Shown here one piece after another: positions 1 through 5,439 of a stretch of DNA of 7,212 nt. A program made the translations under genes and the position numbers. Location of the stretch: the NCBI GenBank assembly GCA_964439135.1, contig CAYTNN010000230.1:1-7212 (forward strand), read 5' to 3'. The stretch comes from JAFGPJ01 sp964439135. Lineage in GTDB: Bacteria > Planctomycetota > Phycisphaerae > Sedimentisphaerales > Anaerobacaceae. The notes below the pieces were generated by a model. That model worked only from the letters and a program-made list of their open reading frames with translations. It was not told the DNA's origin and did not search any database. Within the stretch, counting starts at the first letter, position 1. The number at the start of each line of letters is the position of its first letter.

Positions 1-3000
1 GCTAAGGCAAGGGCTAAGATTGAGGAACAACTCAGGACCGAATCCGAAGAACATGTTGCAACCGAGGCCGAAGCTGAAGAGACCATCTCCGCTGCCAAAG
101 CCAGGGCTAAAAAAGATGCCGAATTACATGCCGCAGCTATAAAAGAACTTGAGGAAAAGCTGAAGGTTCAAGCTGATGAAATGACAAGAGCCCGGGCAAA
201 GGCCGAATCCGAATCCGAATCCCGGCTCGAAGCTCAAAAGAGTGCTCGTGAAGAAGCTAAGGCAAGGGCGAAGATTGAAGAGCAGCTCAGGGCCGAGACA
301 GAGGCCCGTGCCAAAATCGAGGACGAAGCTGCTGCGGCTATGGCTGCAACTCAGGCAGAGGCACAGGCGAAGGCAGATTCTTTCGCCTCGGCTATAAGGG
401 AACTTGAGGACAAGCTCAATGCCGAAATTGAAGTTAAGTCCAGGGCTCAGCAGGAAGCTCAGACCCAATCGAAGCAGCGAGCCAGGATCGAGGCCGAATA
501 TGCGGAGGCAGTTTCGGCCGCCAAAGCCAGGGCACAGGAACAGGCCGAACTGCATGCCGCGGCTACGAAAGAACTTGAGCAAAAGCTGAAGGCTCAAGCC
601 GAAGCAATAACCAGAGCCCAGGCAAAGACCGAATCCGAAATCGCAGCCCGGCTTGAAGCACAACAAAGTGCCGGCCAGGAGGCGAAGGCCCGTGCCAGAC
701 TCGAGGAGCGGCTAAGGGCCGAGACCGAAGAACGTGCCGGAATCGAAGCCGAAGCTAAAGAGGCTATCGCGGCAGCCAGGGCAGATGCCGAAGCAAAGGC
801 GGAATCTTACGCCGAGGCTATAAGGCTGGTAGAAGAAAAACTTAAAGCTGAAACACAAACGAGGTTCCTGGCCGAGCAAGAGGCCCGGACTCAAGCGCAG
901 GCAAAATCCAGGGCCGAAGAAAGAGCCGACGCCGAAGCTCAATCACGTATCGAGGCGCGAGAGAAAGTTGATTATTTGCACAAAGCGATAACCAAGGCCG
1001 AAAGAAGACTCAACGCTCAGGCCGAAGAACTTGCGAAGGCCAAAGTCAGAATCGAGGCCGAAGCAAAATTCCGGGACCAGGCTCAGCAGAAAGCCGCCAA
1101 TGAAGCTCAGGCAAGGGCGAAGGTCGAAGAGAAGCTCAGGGCCGAATCCGAGGCCAGGGCCAGAATCGAGGCCGAAGCCAAAGAGGCTAAAGAAAAAGCT
1201 GAATCTTATGCAGCAGCTATAAAGCAAGCGGAAGAAAAGCTCAAAGCTGAATCTAAAGCAAGGGCCAGAGCCGAAGCAACAGCCGAGTCCGAATCGGCGG
1301 CCCGGCTGCAAGCCCAGAAAAGCGCCACTGAAGAATCCAAGGCAAGGGCGAAGGTTGAAGAGCAGCTCAGGGCCGAAAGCGAGGCACGGGCCAGAATCGA
1401 GGCCGAGGCTGCTGAGGCTGTCGCGGCGGCCAAAAAAGAGTTGGATGAAAAAGCCAAATCTTATGCCGTAACAATAAAACAAACAGAGGAAAAGCTTAAG
1501 GTTCAAACCGAACAAAGGACAAAGACTGAAGCACAAGTTCAGGCTCAGGCTCAGGCAAAGGCTGCATTAGAAGAACAGTTGAAAGCTGAAACGCAAGCAC
1601 GGTCGAAGGCCCAGCAGGAAACTCAGGCCCAGGCGCAAGCAAGAGCCAGGGCCGAAGCAAAAGCCGAGTCCGAATCCGCCGCCAGGCTTGAAGCTCAAAC
1701 AAGTGCCAAAGCGGAGGCGAAGGCAAGGGCTAAAGTTGAAGAGCGGCTCAAGGCTATAACCGAGGAACTGGCCAGAATTGAATCAGAAACCGCCGAGGAT
1801 ATCGCACTGGCCAAATTAGAGCTGAATGATAAAACCGAATCTTACGCCGCTGCTATAAAGCAGGCAGAGGAAAAACTCAAAGCGCAAGCCGAGGTCATCA
1901 CCAGAACAGGGGCTAAGGCCGAATCCGAAGCGGCGGCCCGGCTCGAAGCTCAAAACAGTGCCAGGCAAGAGGCAAAGGAAAGGGCTAAAGTTGAAGAGCG
2001 GCTCAGGGCTCAAGCCGAGGATTTGGTCAGAATCAAGTCCGAGGCTGCCGATGCTATCGCCGCGATCAGGAAAGAGGCCGAAGAAAAGGTCGAATCTTAT
2101 GCTGCAGCTATAAGGCAAGCGGAGGAAACGCTGAAGGTTCAAGACGATCAGATGGCCAAGACCGAAGCAAAAGCTCAGGCCCAGGCTCAGGCAATAACTG
2201 AAATAGAGAAAAAGCTCAAAACTGAAACACAAGCACTGGCGAAAGCTCAGCAGGATGTCCAGTCCGAGACGCAGCAGCGGGCTAAAGCGGAATCTAAGGC
2301 AGAATCCGAGGCGGCGGCTCGGCTCGAAGCTCAAAAGAACGCAACGGAGGAAGCGAAGGCAAGAGCGAAGATCGAAGAGAGGCTCAAAACCGAAGCCGGG
2401 CAGCGGGCCAGAATCGAGGCCGAAGCTGCAGAGGCTGTCGCCGCGGCTAAAGCGAAGGCGGAAAAAGAGATCAAATCTTATGCCGGAGCGATAAAACAAC
2501 TGGAGGAAAAGCTGAAGGCTCAAGCCGATGGTTTGACAAGAGCCCGGGCAAAAATCGAATCCGAAGCGGCGGCACGAATCGAAGCCCAAAAGAATGCAAC
2601 AGAAGAAGCGAAGGCAAGAGCGAAAATTGAAGAGCGTCTCAGGGCCGAAGCTGAGCAGCGGGCCGGAATCCAGACCGAAGCCGCAGAGACAATCGCAGCG
2701 GCCAGGGCAGAGGCCGAAGAAAAGACTAAATCTTACTCCGCAGCTATAAAAGAAATCGAACAAGAGCTAAAGGTTCAAGCCGAAGCGAGGGCAAAGGCCG
2801 AGGCGAATGTCCAGACCCAGTCGCAGGAAAGGGCTGCCGTAGAAGAGAAACTAAAGGCTGAAACCGAAGCCCGGCTGAAAGCTCAGCAGGAAGCCCAGGC
2901 CCAGGCTCAGGAGAGAAAAAAGGCCGAAGAAAAAGTCGCTGTCGAGACAAATTCGAAGAACGAGTTGCAAAAGAAGGCCGAATATTTCAGCAAGGCGGTG

Positions 3001-5433
3001 GCAAAAGCGGAAAAGCGGCTTGAGCAACAGGCACAAGAAGTCGCAAAAGCCAGGGCCAAAATCGAGGCCGAAGCGAAATACCGAGACCAGGCGGAACAGA
3101 GGGCAAGAGATGAGGCCGAGGCAAGGGCGAAGATTCAGGAGCAGCTCAGAGCGGCGATCGAGGATCGAAACAGAATCGAGGCCGAAGCAGGAAAGATGGT
3201 CTCTGCGGCCCAGGCAGATGCCGAAGCTAAAACAAAATCATACGCCGCAACTATAAAAGAAGCTGAGAACAAGCTGAAGGTTGAAGCCGAAGAGAGGCTC
3301 AAAGCGGAAGCAAAGGCCAAATCAGAAACAGCGGCCCGGCTTGAAGCCCAAAAATTGGCTATGGAAGAAGCGAAGGAAAGGGCAAAGATCGAAGAGAGGC
3401 TCAAGACCGAAGCTGCTGAACGAGCCAGAATCAAAGCCGAAGCAGAAGAAGCCATCGCCGCGGCTAAAGCAGAAGCCCGGACAAAGGCAGATTCTTTCGC
3501 CGCAGCTTTAAGGCAAGCGGAGCAAAGGCTGAAGGTTCATGCCCAGGAGATAACTAAGGCCGAAGCAAAAACTCGAGCCCAGGTTCAGGCAAGGGCGGCA
3601 GTGGAAGAAAAGCTCAAGGCCGAAACTCAAGCCATGTCCGCAGCTAAAAAACAACTCGAAGCTCAAATGCAGGAAAGGACCAAGGCCGAGGCAAAGATCG
3701 AATCTTACGCCGCATCGGTAAAGCAGGCGGAGGAAAAACTTAAAGCTGAAACTCAAGCCCGCTCGAAAGCTCAGCAGGAGTCTCAGGTCCATGCCCAGGA
3801 AAGGGCCAGGGCCGAAGCCAGGGTCGAATCCGAAGCTGCGGCCCGGATTGAGGCTCAAAAGAAGGCCATGGAAGAAGCGAAGGCAAGTGCGAAAATTGAA
3901 GAGCGTCTCAATGCCGAATCAGAGCAGCGATCCAGAATCAAAACCGAATCGGCCGAGGCTATCGCGGCTGCTCGGAAAGAGGCCGAAGCGAAGGCTGAAT
4001 CATACGCCGCGGCTCAGAAAGAATTAGAGCAAAAGCTCAAAGCGCAAACCGAAGCAATAGCGAAAGCCGAAGCACAAGCTCAAGCCCGGGCTCAGGCAAA
4101 TACCGCATTGGAAGAAAAGCTGAAGGCTGAAATTCAGGCCCGGTCCAGGACCCGGCAGGATGCTCAGACCGAAGCGCAAGCAAGGGCAAAAGCCGAAGCT
4201 AAGGCCGAAGCAGAAACAGCGGCAAGGATCGAAGCACAAAAAATAGCTACGCAGGAAGCGAAGGCAAGAGCGAGGATTGAAGAAAGGCTTAATGCCCAAA
4301 CCGAGGAGTGGAACAGAATTAAAACCGAATCCGCAAAAACTATTGCAGCAATTCGAACAGAGGCCGAATCATATGCCGCAGCAATAAGAGAAGCGGAGAA
4401 AAAGCTGGAAGTTCAAGCCAGGGAAAGAGCGAAAGCCCAGGCAACAGCTCAAACCCAGGCTCTGGCGCAGGCGGCAACAAACGAAAAGCTGAAGGCCGAA
4501 ATTGAAGCCAGGATAATAGCTCAAAAAGAGGCCACCGTTCAAGCACAGGAAAGGGCCAGGACCGAAGCAAAAGCTCAGGCCCATGCCCATGTAAACGCCG
4601 CGTTAGAAGAAAAGTTAAAGGCTGAAACGCAGGCCCGCTCAAAAGCCCAGCAGCAGGCTCAGGCCGAAGCGCAAGCAAGGGCCAGTCTCGAAGCAAAGGC
4701 TGAATCGGAAACCGCAGCCCGGCTTGAAGCACAAAAGAGAGCTACGGAAGAAGCTAAAGCAAGGGCAAAGGTTGAAGAGAGGCTCCGGGCCGAAGCCGAG
4801 GAAAAAGCCAGAATCAAAACCGAAGCAGCAGAAGCTGTCTCGGCGGCCAAAGCAGAGGCGGAAAAATTGGCTAAATCTTATGCCGCTGCGATAAGCAAAG
4901 CGGAGCAACAAATAAAGGCTCAAACCACAGAGAGGGAAAAGGCCGAGGCAAAAACTCAGGCACAGGATCTTGCAAGAGCTAAGCTCGAGGAACAACTTAA
5001 GGCCGAAGCGGAGCAAAGGGCCAGAATCGAGGCTGAAGCTGCAAAGGCTATCGTAGCGGCCAAAGCTGAGGCGGACAAAAAAGCTGAATTGCATGCAAAG
5101 GCTATAAAAGAATCAGAGGAAAAGCTCAAGGCTCAGGAACAAGCAAGAGCAAAAGCCGAGGCCAGGGCCGCAGCCGAAGCGGCCGCCCAGCTTGAGGCCC
5201 AAAAGAAAGCCGCCCAGGAAGCAAAGGCCAGGGCACAAGCTGAAGAGAAGCTCAAAATCGAAGCCATGAATTTAGCGGCGGCAAAAGAAAAGGCAAGCGT
5301 AACTCGACAGGCCCCGGAAAAAACCGGCGAGTGCGAATGTTGCGGCAAAAAAGATATCAAGGAAAGCGACCTGGTCAAAATCGATTCCGGCCAAATGTTC
5401 TGCCGGGATTGCCTTAAGGAATTGAGGGGCTAA
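1..5433 (+). CDS. Giant Ala/Glu/Lys/Arg-rich modular coiled-coil protein with C-terminal zinc-ribbon-like knuckle (5' partial)
   Basis: The frame is open from the first base to the TAA at 5431-5433, giving 1810 visible residues. The gene begins upstream. The ATG at 181 sits inside a repeat module and is not a credible start. I do not recognise the family. About the first 1755 residues are nearly all Ala, Glu, Lys, Arg and Gln with spaced Ile, Leu and Val. There is no Cys, one Trp (in EEWNRI, about residue 1437) and the only Pro is in APEKTG near residue 1772, so a long uninterrupted helical rod is expected. At 0.1485 nm per residue it would be about 260 nm long if continuous. Modules carry an SYAAAI anchor roughly every 85 residues. 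The last ~35 residues form a CxxC-x19-CxxC zinc knuckle. No signal peptide or membrane segment is visible, but the N-terminus is missing. A structural, scaffold or spacer role is inference only; a single-alpha-helix (ER/K-type) rod is the alternative to a multimeric coil. Confidence 0.95.
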   Translation, partial: AKARAKIEEQLRTESEEHVATEAEAEETISAAKARAKKDAELHAAAIKELEEKLKVQADEMTRARAKAESESESRLEAQKSAREEAKARAKIEEQLRAETEARAKIEDEAAAAMAATQAEAQAKADSFASAIRELEDKLNAEIEVKSRAQQEAQTQSKQRARIEAEYAEAVSAAKARAQEQAELHAAATKELEQKLKAQAEAITRAQAKTESEIAARLEAQQSAGQEAKARARLEERLRAETEERAGIEAEAKEAIAAARADAEAKAESYAEAIRLVEEKLKAETQTRFLAEQEARTQAQAKSRAEERADAEAQSRIEAREKVDYLHKAITKAERRLNAQAEELAKAKVRIEAEAKFRDQAQQKAANEAQARAKVEEKLRAESEARARIEAEAKEAKEKAESYAAAIKQAEEKLKAESKARARAEATAESESAARLQAQKSATEESKARAKVEEQLRAESEARARIEAEAAEAVAAAKKELDEKAKSYAVTIKQTEEKLKVQTEQRTKTEAQVQAQAQAKAALEEQLKAETQARSKAQQETQAQAQARARAEAKAESESAARLEAQTSAKAEAKARAKVEERLKAITEELARIESETAEDIALAKLELNDKTESYAAAIKQAEEKLKAQAEVITRTGAKAESEAAARLEAQNSARQEAKERAKVEERLRAQAEDLVRIKSEAADAIAAIRKEAEEKVESYAAAIRQAEETLKVQDDQMAKTEAKAQAQAQAITEIEKKLKTETQALAKAQQDVQSETQQRAKAESKAESEAAARLEAQKNATEEAKARAKIEERLKTEAGQRARIEAEAAEAVAAAKAKAEKEIKSYAGAIKQLEEKLKAQADGLTRARAKIESEAAARIEAQKNATEEAKARAKIEERLRAEAEQRAGIQTEAAETIAAARAEAEEKTKSYSAAIKEIEQELKVQAEARAKAEANVQTQSQERAAVEEKLKAETEARLKAQQEAQAQAQERKKAEEKVAVETNSKNELQKKAEYFSKAVAKAEKRLEQQAQEVAKARAKIEAEAKYRDQAEQRARDEAEARAKIQEQLRAAIEDRNRIEAEAGKMVSAAQADAEAKTKSYAATIKEAENKLKVEAEERLKAEAKAKSETAARLEAQKLAMEEAKERAKIEERLKTEAAERARIKAEAEEAIAAAKAEARTKADSFAAALRQAEQRLKVHAQEITKAEAKTRAQVQARAAVEEKLKAETQAMSAAKKQLEAQMQERTKAEAKIESYAASVKQAEEKLKAETQARSKAQQESQVHAQERARAEARVESEAAARIEAQKKAMEEAKASAKIEERLNAESEQRSRIKTESAEAIAAARKEAEAKAESYAAAQKELEQKLKAQTEAIAKAEAQAQARAQANTALEEKLKAEIQARSRTRQDAQTEAQARAKAEAKAEAETAARIEAQKIATQEAKARARIEERLNAQTEEWNRIKTESAKTIAAIRTEAESYAAAIREAEKKLEVQARERAKAQATAQTQALAQAATNEKLKAEIEARIIAQKEATVQAQERARTEAKAQAHAHVNAALEEKLKAETQARSKAQQQAQAEAQARASLEAKAESETAARLEAQKRATEEAKARAKVEERLRAEAEEKARIKTEAAEAVSAAKAEAEKLAKSYAAAISKAEQQIKAQTTEREKAEAKTQAQDLARAKLEEQLKAEAEQRARIEAEAAKAIVAAKAEADKKAELHAKAIKESEEKLKAQEQARAKAEARAAAEAAAQLEAQKKAAQEAKARAQAEEKLKIEAMNLAAAKEKASVTRQAPEKTGECECCGKKDIKESDLVKIDSGQMFCRDCLKELRG
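124..1839 (+). repeat. Seven-module block, copy 1 (order TR-B-TR-B-C-X-B)
   Basis: The modules can be sorted by the segment after the anchor. TR modules (124, 550) carry QAxxxTRxxAK after EEKLK. B modules (379, 805, 1459) carry the AExQxRxKAQQExQ segment. The C module (973) carries IEAEAKFRDQAQQKA. X (1204) is a plain 85-residue module with neither signature. The subtype order is repeated in the same sequence from 1840. The labels are mine, assigned by eye. Confidence 0.65.
1840..3702 (+). repeat. Seven-module block, copy 2 (order TR-B-TR-B-C-X-B)
   Basis: The modules start at 1840 (TR), 2095 (B), 2476 (TR), 2731 (B), 2983 (C), 3238 (X) and 3493 (B), the same order as copy 1. Corresponding anchors are offset by 572, 572, 642, 642, 670, 678 and 678 residues. 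The offset grows where copy 2 has longer modules: 127 against 57 residues for the first B, 84 against 56 for the second B and 85 against 77 for C. The best-matching stretch is 847-1179 against 2857-3189, which share the unusual KFRDQ/KYRDQ segment. Ancient segmental duplication is the simplest reading. Confidence 0.65.
4444..4695 (+). repeat. Tandem pair of 42-residue (126-bp) insert modules
   Basis: Two consecutive 42-residue units occupy 4444-4569 and 4570-4695. Each has the form AQAxAx...LEEKLKAExxAR, then KAQQxAxxQAQxRAxxEA, for example AEIEARIIAQKE against AETQARSKAQQQ. They account for the 169-residue anchor interval here, which equals 85 plus twice 42. Single copies of the same insert turn 85-residue modules into 127-residue ones at 1459-1839 and 2095-2475. 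Forty-two residues are six heptads, so insertion keeps coiled-coil register. Confidence 0.7.
5332..5412 (+). other. C-terminal zinc-ribbon-like knuckle (CxxC-x19-CxxC)
   Basis: Visible residues Cys1778 and Cys1781 (motif CECC, with an extra Cys1780) and Cys1801 and Cys1804 (motif CRDC) form two CxxC pairs 19 residues apart. They follow the only proline in the chain (APEKTG), and the protein ends seven residues after the last pair member with LKELRG. The spacing and the glycine after the first pair (CCGKK) suit a small treble-clef or ribbon-type zinc site. These are the only cysteines in the visible protein. The partner, nucleic acid or protein, cannot be told from sequence. Zinc binding is inferred from the cysteine pattern alone. 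Confidence 0.75.
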
Positions 5434-5439
5434 CTTTCA

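Larger units (their letters stand above)
1..5265 (+). repeat. Degenerate protein-level repeat array of the rod (18 anchor intervals, mostly 14n+1 residues)
   Basis: Anchors resembling SYAAAI (variants SFASAI, LHAAAI, YLHKAI, YFSKAV) start at nt 124, 379, 550, 805, 973, 1204, 1459, 1840, 2095, 2476, 2731, 2983, 3238, 3493, 3703, 4000, 4369, 4876 and 5089. The intervals in residues are 85, 57, 85, 56, 77, 85, 127, 85, 127, 85, 84, 85, 85, 70, 99, 123, 169 and 71. A standard 85-residue module runs SYAAAIKQAEEKLK, then a variable segment, then ESEAAARLEAQ, KARAKVEERLRAE, ARIEAEAAEAIAAAK and back to the anchor. At DNA level the copies differ at many synonymous sites, so they are old or held by selection on the protein rather than fresh tandem copies. 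Anchor placement at 973 and 2983 is uncertain by one residue. Confidence 0.9.

Noticed and set aside
181..183. ATG as start of the rod protein
   Set aside because: The frame is open to base 1 and the upstream 60 residues have the same module sequence (KARAKIEEQLR, LHAAAIKELEEKLK), so the protein starts outside the window.
1816..2763. Long open frame on the minus strand (315 codons), with several similar ones antisense to the rod gene (for example 943-1536, 4639-5094)
   Set aside because: These are Leu/Phe/Gly-rich mirror images of an A/E/K/R/Q repeat. Codons whose complements are stops (TTA, CTA, TCA) are rare in the sense strand, so antisense frames stay open by composition. No start context or domain supports them.
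1..5265. Low-complexity array as a satellite, CRISPR or non-coding tandem repeat
   Set aside because: The copies vary mainly at synonymous or conservative positions, length changes are multiples of three and mostly of seven codons, and the frame has no stop over 5.4 kb, so it is protein-coding.
5382..5411. Possible hairpin (CCGGC at 5387-5391 with GCCGG at 5402-5406, extendable with wobble pairs) as a terminator
   Set aside because: It lies inside the zinc-knuckle codons. On the plus strand no T run follows. On the minus strand the extension has mismatches and only a short T run follows. The evidence is too weak to call.
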